DNA from: IMCC26077 sp964490435
GTDB taxonomy: Bacteria > Actinomycetota > Actinomycetes > Nanopelagicales > Nanopelagicaceae
Reading direction: 5' to 3'
Length of the DNA: 54,271 nt
NCBI GenBank assembly: GCA_964490435.1
Contig: CAZBCF010000003.1
Coordinates: 1 to 54,271, forward strand
How positions within the stretch are numbered: position 1 is the first letter of the stretch; each line of letters starts with the position of its first letter. The notes under the pieces were generated by a model. The model had not been told where the DNA came from and ran no database searches. It was given only the letters and a program-made list of their open reading frames with translations. Below are positions 33,907-42,186 of this stretch, piece by piece. The position numbers and the translations under genes were made by a program.

Positions 33907-34791
33907 TTAGAACTTATAAAGCCGTTCCGCATTTTTGTGAAGAATCTTGTGCTGCTCGGCTGACGAGAGTTTCTCGATGTAGTCACGGTAGTAACTCATG
34001 ATTAGGTCATATGAACTGTAGAGACGATCAACCGGCCAGTTAGAACCGATAACGCAACGGTCTGGACCGAAAGCCTTCAAGCAGGTATCGACCCATGGTT
34101 TGAGCGACTGCTTCGAGAAGTGTGGATCAGTCATGGCGACGCCAGAGATTTTCATCGTCACATTCTCGGCTTTTCCGAGGTTCTTGACCGCTTTCTGCCA
34201 ATTCTCGAAATAGGATTTGGTCCGTTTTCGCGGGAAGCCAATATGCTCGAGGACGATGGGCAGATCTGGATGGCGCTCAGCCAACTTTCGAGCCTCAGCC
34301 ATGTTCTGCCACTCGCAATCCAAGTCGAAGACAATCTTCTTCTTGGCCATCCACTTCAGCGACGCTTCGTAATGTGGATTGATTTCCTTGGCTGCCAACA
34401 TCGGTTCCGCCTTGAAGTCGCGTACGCCGACGAAGAGTTTTGACTTCGCATGACGCTCGAGTTGGGTGATTCCATCGGGGCTTCCCAAGTCGCAATCGGC
34501 AACGATTCGAATCGGGATTGGAGACTTCTTATTCATCTCAGTTAGCCAAACAGTCTCGGTGACTGGGTCGGGAGATCCAATAGCCGCTTGAACGTGCACT
34601 ACTCCAGTCACTCCAGCAAATCGTGATTCTGCATGGAAGTTCTCTACGACATACTCTGGAGCCTTGATCGGATTGATATTCCCGAGAATCGGGTGGATGA
34701 AATCTCGCTCCAGCCAGACCCACTTCAGTTCGGGATGGCTGAAATCATAGAAATGAGCGTGGGTATCGATAATGGGAATCTGCTTCGCCAT
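33907..34791 (-). CDS. Amidohydrolase-2 family protein (lactonase-like)
   Basis: A 294-residue TIM-barrel hydrolase. The metal-binding DTHAHF is at residues 9-14, a conserved VRDFKAEP at about 125, LEHIGFPR near 180, KISGVA near 213, and the Asp-containing GSNWPVDR near 250. Members include L-fuconolactonase, L-rhamnono-lactonase and 4-sulfomuconolactone hydrolase. The gene is divergent from an enolase-superfamily dehydratase gene, the classic partner in non-phosphorylated sugar-acid pathways where lactone opening precedes dehydration. The start ATG has AAAGG about 10 bases upstream. A palindrome at 34821-34835 lies between the two genes. Confidence 0.84.
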   Translation of the reverse strand: MAKQIPIIDTHAHFYDFSHPELKWVWLERDFIHPILGNINPIKAPEYVVENFHAESRFAGVTGVVHVQAAIGSPDPVTETVWLTEMNKKSPIPIRIVADCDLGSPDGITQLERHAKSKLFVGVRDFKAEPMLAAKEINPHYEASLKWMAKKKIVFDLDCEWQNMAEARKLAERHPDLPIVLEHIGFPRKRTKSYFENWQKAVKNLGKAENVTMKISGVAMTDPHFSKQSLKPWVDTCLKAFGPDRCVIGSNWPVDRLYSSYDLIMSYYRDYIEKLSSAEQHKILHKNAERLYKF

Positions 34792-34820
34792 GTACGTGCA
34801 CCTTTCCTTGTAGTTCCTCT

Positions 34821-34835
34821 AGTGCTGACAGCGCT
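34821..34835. promoter_or_regulatory. 15-base palindrome between lactonase and dehydratase genes
   Basis: AGTGCTGACAGCGCT is symmetric around its centre except for one base pair per arm. Its place between two divergent genes suggests an operator controlling both. The regulator is unknown; the size and lack of a central CG step do not fit the local LacI protein. Confidence 0.45.
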
Positions 34836-34914
34836 ACTGATGGGTCGTCGAGCACTTGCAACGACTTCGCGTTCACCCTAAGTTACTGCCAATTACCTCC
34901 AAGGAGAAGCCCCT

Positions 34915-36048
34915 ATGAAAATCGTGAAAGTCGAACCAATTCCAGTTGCCTATCCAGAACCAAATGACTTTAACGCCGAGCGGTACCTCTGTCTCGTCAA
35001 GATAACCACTGACGATGGACTGGTCGGTTGGGGGGAATCAATCACTCAATTCAAAGAGGCAAACGCACCTGTAGCAGCGCTCATTGCAGGTCTTGCCGAG
35101 GACTACCTCATCGGTAAAGACCCGATTAACAATATTGCGATCTGGCGATCGCTGAAGGAACGAGCATGGTGGTACGGATATCGAGGTGGTATCGCCTCGT
35201 ATGCGATTTCGGCAATAGATATCGCACTTTGGGACTTGAAGGGCAAGGCGCTCAACACCAGCGTCCTTGAATTGCTCGGTGGCCCAGTCCACGATCGTTT
35301 ACCTGCTATTGCTTCTGGCCATGCCCATGATTCGGATATCAAGAAGATGGCAGAAGAGGCTAAGACGTGGATGGATCAGGGCTTGCAGGGAATGAAAGTT
35401 GGCTTTGGCAAACGTGGCCATGCGCATTTGGGTTACGAGCATGATCGTGACGTCGAGTACGTCAAAACGATGCGCGAGACTCTTGGTGAAGACAAGATGA
35501 TCATGATTGACCTGGGTTATGCGATCAAATGGGATGTCGCAACTGCAGTCAAACGCGTACAAGCATTCGACGAGTACAACATCGACTGGATCGAAGAGCC
35601 GCTCGGCGCATGGGATCCACAAGGTTATGCCGATTTGCGTGCTAAGACGAAGACTTTGATTGCCTATGGGGAACGCGAATGGCAAGTAGCCGGCTTCGAA
35701 GAGATTCTCAAGACCGGAACGTGTGATGTCTTTGGAATCGACCCAGGACGCGCTGAAGGAATCACTGGTTTTAAGAAAGCAGCGGAGCGGGTCGAGGCAT
35801 ACAAGCGGACGGCTAATGCGCATGCTTGGTCGTCGGCAATCATCTCTGCGGCAAGTCTTGCCGTTTCATTTAGTAGCGCCGCATTCCGACTTTTCGAGTT
35901 CAAACCATTGCGTAATCCGATGCAGCATGACCTGGTCAAAGAACCATTTGCACATTCCGAGGGTTGGGTCTATCCACCACTGGGTAAACCTGGACTAGGT
36001 ATCGAGATCATCGATGAGGTAATCGATAAGTATCGACAGAAGTTCTAA
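34915..36048 (+). CDS. Enolase-superfamily sugar-acid dehydratase (MR/MLE type)
   Basis: A 377-residue enzyme distinct from the one at 20686. Candidate base Lys161 in GMKVGFGK, Mg2+ ligands Asp199 (MIDLGY), Glu227 or 228 (WIEEP) and Glu253 (YGEREW), and the acid/base His in NAHAWSSA near 308. The set matches acid-sugar dehydratases of the mandelate racemase group. AAGGAG stands 8 bases before the ATG, a strong ribosome-binding site. It is divergent from the lactonase-like gene and ends 4 bases before the convergent CoA-transferase gene, with an intrinsic terminator just beyond. Confidence 0.88.
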   Translation: MKIVKVEPIPVAYPEPNDFNAERYLCLVKITTDDGLVGWGESITQFKEANAPVAALIAGLAEDYLIGKDPINNIAIWRSLKERAWWYGYRGGIASYAISAIDIALWDLKGKALNTSVLELLGGPVHDRLPAIASGHAHDSDIKKMAEEAKTWMDQGLQGMKVGFGKRGHAHLGYEHDRDVEYVKTMRETLGEDKMIMIDLGYAIKWDVATAVKRVQAFDEYNIDWIEEPLGAWDPQGYADLRAKTKTLIAYGEREWQVAGFEEILKTGTCDVFGIDPGRAEGITGFKKAAERVEAYKRTANAHAWSSAIISAASLAVSFSSAAFRLFEFKPLRNPMQHDLVKEPFAHSEGWVYPPLGKPGLGIEIIDEVIDKYRQKF

Positions 36049-36051
36049 AAC

Positions 36052-37176
36052 CTACTGCAGATCTTTATGTGGAGCGGCCTTCCGAATGGGAGGCCGTTTT
36101 CCATTGAAGCGCAAGGGCAGGCCTGGAATCTTCCTTACCTTTGACTGGCTATCGGGGTAGTCGAGAAGCACATCAATGGCCTTGCCTTGTTCATCCCGAT
36201 GCAACTCCTCAGGGAGCGCTACTCGGTCAGCCGGAACGCCATTACGTCCGAGCAATTCTGCCCAATACCGCGCATCATGTTGCGCAAGCGCGCTTTCAAT
36301 CTCAACTTTGAGCGCCGGAGCGTTGCGAACTCGATCGACATTCACCGCATATGCAGGATTCTCGATGAGGTCGGGGCGACCAATGAGCGAGCAGAGCTTT
36401 GCGAAGATGTTGTTGTTGCCAACCCCGATACATAGCGTTCCTTGTGCAGTTGCAAAGATGCCATACGGCGCAAAGGCGGGATGGCCACTTCCCGATCGCA
36501 CCGATGGGGCGCCAGTCAATTGTTCGGCTGAAAGGTGATAACTCACCCAGGCAGCACCAGTCTCATAAAGGGAAGTCTCTACGATCTTCCCAGCACCAGT
36601 GGTATTTCGTTCAATGAGGGCTGCGAGCACTCCGATTGCCAACCACATCCCACCACCAACATCCAATACCGAGACGCCAGCGCGAACTGGATTGCCATCG
36701 GGTTCACCAGTGACGTGCATGATTCCAGTTCGGGCCTGCACCGTTGCGTCGTAACCAGGCGCCGCGGCATCTGGCCCAGTCGTTCCATACGATGAGAGAT
36801 TTCCAAAAATCAGGCGTGGAAATCTTTGCATGAGGGAATTCGGATCAAGATCCAAAGCGCGCAGTCGATCAGGAAGAAAATTGGTAAGAAAGACATCGGC
36901 CCCCGCCAGTAATTCGTTGAGTCGAGTTTTTCCCTCAGAACTCTTCAAATCGATTGCCTCAACATCTTTGTTCCGATTCACAATATGGAAATACGCGGAG
37001 CGATCACCATCGACGGGAGACATAGAACGTGAGGGATCCCCTGCGGGAGTCTCGATTTTGAGTACCTCTGCGCCAAGATCAGCCAAGACGGCGCCACCGT
37101 ACGGACCGGCAATATTGGATGTCGCATCAAGCACGCGAATACCTGCGAGGGGTAGCGCTGGTGATGAATCCGACAT
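36052..37176 (-). CDS. CaiB/BaiF family CoA-transferase
   Basis: A 374-residue class III CoA-transferase, which moves CoA between carboxylic acids in the cytoplasm. Typical features are GIRVLDATSNIAGPYGG at the N-terminus, AEVLKIETPAGDPSR, NLSSYGTTGP and the catalytic Asp in PGYDATVQARTG near residue 158. The start is ATG at 37176 because AAGGAG stands 5 bases upstream; an earlier in-frame start at 37209 has none. It is divergent from the 2-oxoacid dehydrogenase operon, so it may activate the acid product of the local pathway or pass CoA to it. Substrate pair unknown. Confidence 0.88.
   Translation of the reverse strand: MSDSSPALPLAGIRVLDATSNIAGPYGGAVLADLGAEVLKIETPAGDPSRSMSPVDGDRSAYFHIVNRNKDVEAIDLKSSEGKTRLNELLAGADVFLTNFLPDRLRALDLDPNSLMQRFPRLIFGNLSSYGTTGPDAAAPGYDATVQARTGIMHVTGEPDGNPVRAGVSVLDVGGGMWLAIGVLAALIERNTTGAGKIVETSLYETGAAWVSYHLSAEQLTGAPSVRSGSGHPAFAPYGIFATAQGTLCIGVGNNNIFAKLCSLIGRPDLIENPAYAVNVDRVRNAPALKVEIESALAQHDARYWAELLGRNGVPADRVALPEELHRDEQGKAIDVLLDYPDSQSKVRKIPGLPLRFNGKRPPIRKAAPHKDLQ
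36075..36100 (+). terminator. Rho-independent terminator inside the convergent CoA-transferase gene
   Basis: CGGCCTTCC (36075-36083) pairs with GGGAGGCCG (36088-36096), nine pairs with one G-T wobble, a GAAT loop, then TTTT. It ends transcription of the dehydratase gene and is contained in the last codons of the convergent CoA-transferase gene. Confidence 0.6.
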
Positions 37177-37274
37177 GGCTACTCCTTGACGGGGTTGCTC
37201 GTGGGTCAATACCCTAGCAAACGATTCCAGCCCGTTCCCGTTGGGTTATGGAAGGCAGAGCTGGAGGCTCTTAG

Positions 37275-38282
37275 ATGGCTGCAATGCAATTTCGACAAGC
37301 GATTGTCAATGCCCTCGCCGATGAGATGCGAAGCGATCCCACAGTGATGTTATTTGGTGAGGATGTTGCCGAAGCTGAAGGTCCATTCAAGACATCCGAG
37401 GGACTTCTTGCTGAATTTGGCCCGGTACGCGTGCGCGATACTCCGATATCGGAGATGGGATTCACCGGCGCCGCCGTTGGCGCAGCGATTCTTGGTGCAA
37501 AGCCTGTAGTTGAGATTATGTTCATTGAATTTCTTGGTGTTGCCCTCGATCAAGTCGTTACCGAAGCCGCAAAGATGCGTTATCTCTCGAACGGGAAACT
37601 CTCTGTGCCTATGGTTGTACGCGCATCATGTGGTTCAGGACTTGGTTTCGGAAGTCAACACTCTCAGACGCTCGAGAATTGGTTCACTGCGACCCCTGGG
37701 TTGAAATTAATCATGTTGAGCGATGCACAATCTGCCTATTCACTGACTCGCGCTGCGATTCAAGATCCAGATCCTGTAGTCATTCTTGAGCCGCGCATCT
37801 TGTACGCAAAGCGTGGCGAGGTCGACAAGGATTTGAAGATCAAGATTGGCCAGGCTCGAGTACTTCGCCCTGGAACAGAGATCACCATCGTCTCCTCAGG
37901 CCAAATGGTTGATGTGTGCAAGGCCGCGATTGAAGAATCTGGAGTGAATGCTGAGTTGATTGACCTAGCGACAATCATTCCGTGGGATCGTAAGACAGTC
38001 CTTGATTCAGTCCGAAAGACCGGGCGACTTGTGGTTGTTGAAGAGGCGCCACTAAGCGGTGGCTGGGGAAGTGAGATTGTTGCTGCGGCAACGTCGGCGC
38101 TCTTTAGCGAGTTGAAGGCAGCGCCATTCCGCATCACAGCACCTGATATTCCAGTGCCTTACAGCGGACCGCTTGAGACGCGTTACATCCCGACCAAAGA
38201 GGATGTCGCGCGGCAAATCAAGGAAGTCATTTCAACCGGTAAGACTCCGAAGACCTGGTGGGAAATGGAGGGGCTGAAGTAA
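37275..38282 (+). CDS. 2-oxoacid dehydrogenase E1 component, beta subunit
   Basis: A 335-residue beta subunit of a heterotetrameric thiamine-diphosphate E1 (pyruvate, acetoin or branched-chain type). It has LFGEDVAEAEGPFKTSEGL near the N-terminus, RDTPISEMGFTGAAVGAA with the Glu that activates the cofactor, and the C-terminal transketolase domain (VVVEEAPLSGGWGSEI; ETRYIPTKEDV). E1 decarboxylates a 2-oxoacid and passes the acyl group to a lipoyl carrier. GGAGG stands 7 bases before the ATG. First gene of the operon 37275-41254; its stop overlaps the alpha-subunit start (TAATG). Confidence 0.9.
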   Translation: MAAMQFRQAIVNALADEMRSDPTVMLFGEDVAEAEGPFKTSEGLLAEFGPVRVRDTPISEMGFTGAAVGAAILGAKPVVEIMFIEFLGVALDQVVTEAAKMRYLSNGKLSVPMVVRASCGSGLGFGSQHSQTLENWFTATPGLKLIMLSDAQSAYSLTRAAIQDPDPVVILEPRILYAKRGEVDKDLKIKIGQARVLRPGTEITIVSSGQMVDVCKAAIEESGVNAELIDLATIIPWDRKTVLDSVRKTGRLVVVEEAPLSGGWGSEIVAAATSALFSELKAAPFRITAPDIPVPYSGPLETRYIPTKEDVARQIKEVISTGKTPKTWWEMEGLK

Positions 38283-39268
38283 TGAGTATTCAATTGGAAC
38301 GACGCAAGGCAGTACAGGTTGATGAGGTTGCTGGATATGAACGAATGCTTGAAATTCGTGAATTCGAAAACCAGATTAACGGGCTCTTCGCTGCTGGTCT
38401 CATTCGCGGAACTACCCACCTATGTATAGGTCAAGAAGCCCTCGATATCGCACTTGCAGCAGAACTTCGCCCAACCGACACCGTAATGGCCACTTATCGT
38501 GGACATGGCGTTGCACTCGCACTTGGACTCACGCCCGAATCAGTCTTAGGTGAGATTATGGGAAAGACCATTGGTTGTTGTGGTGGCGTAGGTGGATCGA
38601 TGCATCTTGCCGATATGACTCTGGGCCTCTTACCAACATCTGCGATTGTTGGCGGTGGCATTCCAATTGCCGCCGGTGCTGGGCTTGCCTATCAACTACT
38701 GGGACAAGACAATGTGGGCGTTGCAGTCTTTGGTGATGGTGCAACGAACATCGGAGCATTCCACGAAGGTTTGAACCTTGCCGCTATCTGGAAACTTCCG
38801 GTGATCTTTGTGTGCGATAACAATGTCTATGGCGAATACAGTCGTATCGATAAGACAACTCCGCTAGAAGATCTACATTTGCGCGCAGAAAGTTACAAGA
38901 TGGCTCACTATGCTGTTGATGGTATGGATGTCCATGCCACCCGCAAGGGAATCAAAGAAGCGGTTGATCGTGCCCGAAGTGGCGGCGGACCGACGCTGAT
39001 TGAAGCCAAGACCTACCGATTCGCCGGTCATTCTCGCGCTGACAAAGCGCTCTATCGCCCCGAAGGTGAACTCGAGAAGTGGCAAGAGCGCGATCCAATC
39101 AAGCTGACCGAAGCGGACCTTCTCAAACGTGGGCTGCTCGACGGAGCAAAGATCGAGAAGATGCGCGCCGATATGGTCAGGACAATCGAAGGAGTGGTTG
39201 CGACGTGTCAAGCGGCGCCAGATCCTACGGTCGCCTCTATGTTCCAGAACGTATTCACAACTCGCTAA
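38282..39268 (+). CDS. 2-oxoacid dehydrogenase E1 component, alpha subunit
   Basis: A 328-residue alpha subunit with the thiamine-diphosphate motif GDGATNIGAFHEGLN beginning near residue 151 and ending in DNN about 30 residues later. YRGHG near residue 69 and the phosphorylation-loop region AGHSRAD near 243 are also conserved. Translation begins at the ATG that overlaps the beta-subunit stop, with GGAGGGG upstream. The protein pairs with the beta subunit. Order beta-alpha is the reverse of most pyruvate dehydrogenase operons. The acyl acceptor is presumably the lipoyl protein encoded 22 bases downstream. Confidence 0.9.
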   Translation: MSIQLERRKAVQVDEVAGYERMLEIREFENQINGLFAAGLIRGTTHLCIGQEALDIALAAELRPTDTVMATYRGHGVALALGLTPESVLGEIMGKTIGCCGGVGGSMHLADMTLGLLPTSAIVGGGIPIAAGAGLAYQLLGQDNVGVAVFGDGATNIGAFHEGLNLAAIWKLPVIFVCDNNVYGEYSRIDKTTPLEDLHLRAESYKMAHYAVDGMDVHATRKGIKEAVDRARSGGGPTLIEAKTYRFAGHSRADKALYRPEGELEKWQERDPIKLTEADLLKRGLLDGAKIEKMRADMVRTIEGVVATCQAAPDPTVASMFQNVFTTR

Positions 39269-39290
39269 GTGGATTTGAGGAGCTATCCAG

Positions 39291-39527
39291 ATGAAGATGA
39301 CGATAAAGATGCCTCGAGTGGGCGACACCGTTGACTCTGTGTACCTGGTCTCATGGCATAAACAGCCTGGCGAGACGATTGCAGTCGGAGAATCTCTCAT
39401 GGAGGTCGAGACCGACAAAGCTAATGTCGAAGTACCTTCTCCGGTCGCCGGAAAAATCGTCGAATTACTCTTCAAAGATGGCGATGAAATAAAAACTGGC
39501 GATCCGATCGCCACCTGCGAAAGTTAG
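39291..39527 (+). CDS. Stand-alone lipoyl-domain protein
   Basis: A 78-residue protein that is a single lipoyl/biotinyl domain and nothing else. The modified Lys43 sits in the hairpin EVETDKANVEV, flanked by the symmetric Gly turns of the fold (PGETIAVGESL; PVAGKIVELLFKDGDEIKTGD). In ordinary complexes this domain is the N-terminus of E2, followed by E3-binding and acyltransferase domains; here a stop follows immediately and no such domains are encoded nearby. It would receive the acyl group from the E1 pair upstream. AGGAG stands 7 bases before the ATG. No frameshift remnant of an E2 is seen downstream. Confidence 0.88.
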   Translation: MKMTIKMPRVGDTVDSVYLVSWHKQPGETIAVGESLMEVETDKANVEVPSPVAGKIVELLFKDGDEIKTGDPIATCES

Positions 39528-39536
39528 AACAATCCC

Positions 39537-40484
39537 ATGGCAACGGTAGCGATATATGGTGCCGGCCAACTTGGCACGACCGTAGCCGAAATACTCAAGG
39601 AAATTCCACACCACAAAGTAGTTGGCGTATTCGGTCGTGGCGAGCGAAATCAAGCGCTGACAAGTGGCGCCGACGTCGTCATCATCGCGACGACAACTAA
39701 GTTCAAAGATGTTGCCGCTGATATCGAATTAGCAGTGGCGAGCGGCTCCCACGTTCTTGTCTCTTCCGAAGAATGCGCCTATCCATGGGCAGTCGATAAA
39801 CAGCGTGCTGATTCTCTCGATGCATTAGCAAAATCAAAAGGTGTCAGCATCGCCGGTACTGGAGTCAACCCTGGACTGATCTTTGATTCGCTGGTGCTCA
39901 CACTCTTTGGTGCTGCCCCTCGCGGGTGCACCGTAGCGGTGAGACGAACCGTGAATATCTCTGGTTTCGGCGCGACTGTTTTGCGCCGATTGGGGATGGG
40001 ATTCACCTCCGAAGTCTTTGCCGAGCGGGTCAAGCGCGAAGAGATCTTGGGGCATGCTGGCTTTCCACAATCGATGACAGTCGTTGCCGATGCGATGGGA
40101 CTGCGCATCGACTCGATAGATAAGGAATTACTCCCACTCATCACCAAATACGAGATTGACTTGCCAAATCGTTTCGTTATCGCAGCCGGAGAGAGCGCTG
40201 GAGTGAATCAAACCTATACGGCAAAGGTAAATGGCAAGCCGTGGTTCGTCTCGCACTTCTATGGCCATGTCGATTTAGCAGGAATCAACAAGAGCGCGAT
40301 GGATGAGATTGAATTCTCCCTCGATGGCAAGGTCTTTCAAACGATTACTCTCAAACCAGGAATCGGTTCGCAAGTTGGTTCAAAGAATATGGTTGCTAAT
40401 TCCATTCAACGGATTCTGGCAGCAGCCGACGGTTGGGTGACTGTTGCGCATATGGAACCTGCTTTCCCCGAGAGCCTCGCATAA
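39537..40484 (+). CDS. DapB-like NAD(P)-dependent reductase/dehydrogenase
   Basis: A 315-residue protein with an N-terminal Rossmann fold (VAIYGAGQLGTTVAEIL), the middle motif IAGTGVNPGLIFDSLVLTL near residue 100-120 and a C-terminal alpha/beta domain. The combination matches the dihydrodipicolinate-reductase-like group that contains 2,4-diaminopentanoate dehydrogenase. The true substrate here is unknown; an amino acid or keto-acid derivative is possible. It lies 9 bases after the lipoyl-domain gene in the same operon. No classical dapB substrate motif (HH..KxDxPSGT) is present, so lysine synthesis is unlikely. Confidence 0.8.
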   Translation: MATVAIYGAGQLGTTVAEILKEIPHHKVVGVFGRGERNQALTSGADVVIIATTTKFKDVAADIELAVASGSHVLVSSEECAYPWAVDKQRADSLDALAKSKGVSIAGTGVNPGLIFDSLVLTLFGAAPRGCTVAVRRTVNISGFGATVLRRLGMGFTSEVFAERVKREEILGHAGFPQSMTVVADAMGLRIDSIDKELLPLITKYEIDLPNRFVIAAGESAGVNQTYTAKVNGKPWFVSHFYGHVDLAGINKSAMDEIEFSLDGKVFQTITLKPGIGSQVGSKNMVANSIQRILAAADGWVTVAHMEPAFPESLA

Positions 40485-40486
40485 AG

Positions 40487-41254
40487 ATGGCCGCACTTGC
40501 GCTTGGCGCTGGATTGGTCGGAAAGAGCGCGATCGTCACGGGCGCTTCAAGTGGAATCGGGCGTGCGACAGCGCTGCTCTTTGCGCAAGAAGGTCTGAAG
40601 GTCTGTGCAACAGCGCGCGATGAGGCGGGATTGCAAGAATTAGCACGATTGATGCCTGCCGGAGATCATATTTATCGAGTTCTCGATTTACAGGATGTCC
40701 AAGGATGCCAAACTCTCGTGACCGAAGTTGATAAACATTATGGTGGAATTGATGTGTTAGCACATATCGCTGCATCGTTAATCCGCAAAGATCTCTTCGA
40801 TGTCACTGAAGAAGATTGGGATCAACAATTAGATGTGAATCTGCGCTCGACCTTCTTTCTCAATCGAGCAGTTGGTAAGGTAATGATTGATCGTGGGATT
40901 AAAGGGAGCATTACAAACTACGCTTCATCCTCGTGGTTGATTGGCCCGATGAAAGGGTCAGATGCTTATGTTGCATCGAAGGGCGGAATAGTCTCACTTG
41001 CTCGAGGCTTTGCGCGTCAATTCGGGCCTCATGGAATTCGAGTCAATGTCATCGCGCCCGGCCAGATAAACACTCCGATGCAACATGTAGATAATGACCC
41101 AAAGATCGTCGCTGAGGCCGCCGCCGCCTGCCCACTTCGTCGCATGGGCGAACCTGAGGAATTAGCACGAGTGACTCTTTTTCTTGCCTCTGAGAATGCA
41201 TCCTTCATCAACGGAGCGACGCTCAACGTTAGCGGCGGATTGTTGATGTACTAA
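40487..41254 (+). CDS. SDR family oxidoreductase
   Basis: A 255-residue classical SDR: TGASSGIG near residue 18, catalytic Ser in NYASSSWL, YVASK near 163 and end VSGGLLMY. It is a paralogue of the SDR at 28139 (common TEEDWD, FFLNR and C-terminal VSGG-x-LMY). The ATG at 40487 lies 2 bases after the preceding stop; the longer upstream frame runs through the reductase gene and is not used. Last gene of the E1/lipoyl operon; it overlaps the convergent phosphotriesterase-like gene by 4 bases. Confidence 0.86.
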   Translation: MAALALGAGLVGKSAIVTGASSGIGRATALLFAQEGLKVCATARDEAGLQELARLMPAGDHIYRVLDLQDVQGCQTLVTEVDKHYGGIDVLAHIAASLIRKDLFDVTEEDWDQQLDVNLRSTFFLNRAVGKVMIDRGIKGSITNYASSSWLIGPMKGSDAYVASKGGIVSLARGFARQFGPHGIRVNVIAPGQINTPMQHVDNDPKIVAEAAAACPLRRMGEPEELARVTLFLASENASFINGATLNVSGGLLMY

Positions 41255-42177
41255 CGCTTGCCCGCAAGGATCCGCTGTGGGTTCAACTCGGTGAGGGTCC
41301 TGATCCGTTCATTTGTGACGCCAGCGGCCTTGAGTTTAGGTAGGAAATGGGTGATGAGATGCGCGTATCCATTTCCGCCATGGATCGCCAATCTTGAGCG
41401 AGCGGCAATATCTGTGCTTATGAGGATTCGCTCGAGATGCCCTTCACTAATTAATGTGGCGATTGATTGGGCGCGTAATTCATCGCTCTGCTTATCGAAT
41501 TGCCCTACAGCGTCGTAGGCAATCCATACCCCGCGTTTGAGTAGCTTTCGCGAATAGTTTAGATCTCTATTGGTATCGCAATGACCGATGATGGTGATAT
41601 CTAGGTCGGCACCCGCGCTCTCGAGGATATTGAGTTGGTCGATACCAATTTCTGTGAATAGCGCGTGTGTGCCAATTGGGATGCCTGTCTCGCGTTGCGC
41701 ATGTGCGGCAGCCTCCAAGACTCGCTTCTCAGTTGGCTTAATCGCACGGTGATGGGTGCCAAGTTCGCCAATGAAGCCGGCTTTGATCGAGGTTCCTGGT
41801 AGCCCTTCAGTGATGTGTGTGACCAATCGTTTGGTGATGTCGGCGGTGCTCATCGTATGAAGCCACTCGGGGTAATAGACATCCCAATAGAAACCAGTAC
41901 CGGCGATGATATGTACGCCAGTGCGCTCAGAGATATAGGCCAATTTCTCTGGCTCTGGGTGGAGTCCATAGATGGTCTGGTCGACCAACGTGCCACCGCC
42001 GGCTGCCTTGAAGAGCGCGACCTCTTTCACCATTGTGTCTGGTTCGAGCAAGACCATCTCGGCGCTACGGCGCACATCATATGTATCGACAATCAGATGT
42101 TCGTGAGGTAGCACGAGACCAAGTTGATCTGAGGCGACTGGGCCAAGAACTGTATTGACCAATGCAGAGCGTGTCAT
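41251..42177 (-). CDS. Phosphotriesterase-family metal-dependent hydrolase
   Basis: A 308-residue TIM-barrel hydrolase. The H-x-H zinc ligands are His25 and His27 in PHEHL, the bridging residue is Glu in GFIGELG near residue 138 (Lys in true phosphotriesterases, Glu in Php-like members), followed by GTHALF, IIGHCDT and the Asp in ILISTDI near 253. Relatives with Glu often hydrolyse lactones or phosphorylated sugar lactones. GAGG stands 6 bases before the ATG. It follows the ceramidase-like gene by 9 bases in a two-gene operon. Confidence 0.86.
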   Translation of the reverse strand: MTRSALVNTVLGPVASDQLGLVLPHEHLIVDTYDVRRSAEMVLLEPDTMVKEVALFKAAGGGTLVDQTIYGLHPEPEKLAYISERTGVHIIAGTGFYWDVYYPEWLHTMSTADITKRLVTHITEGLPGTSIKAGFIGELGTHHRAIKPTEKRVLEAAAHAQRETGIPIGTHALFTEIGIDQLNILESAGADLDITIIGHCDTNRDLNYSRKLLKRGVWIAYDAVGQFDKQSDELRAQSIATLISEGHLERILISTDIAARSRLAIHGGNGYAHLITHFLPKLKAAGVTNERIRTLTELNPQRILAGKR

Positions 42178-42186
42178 GGAGAACCT

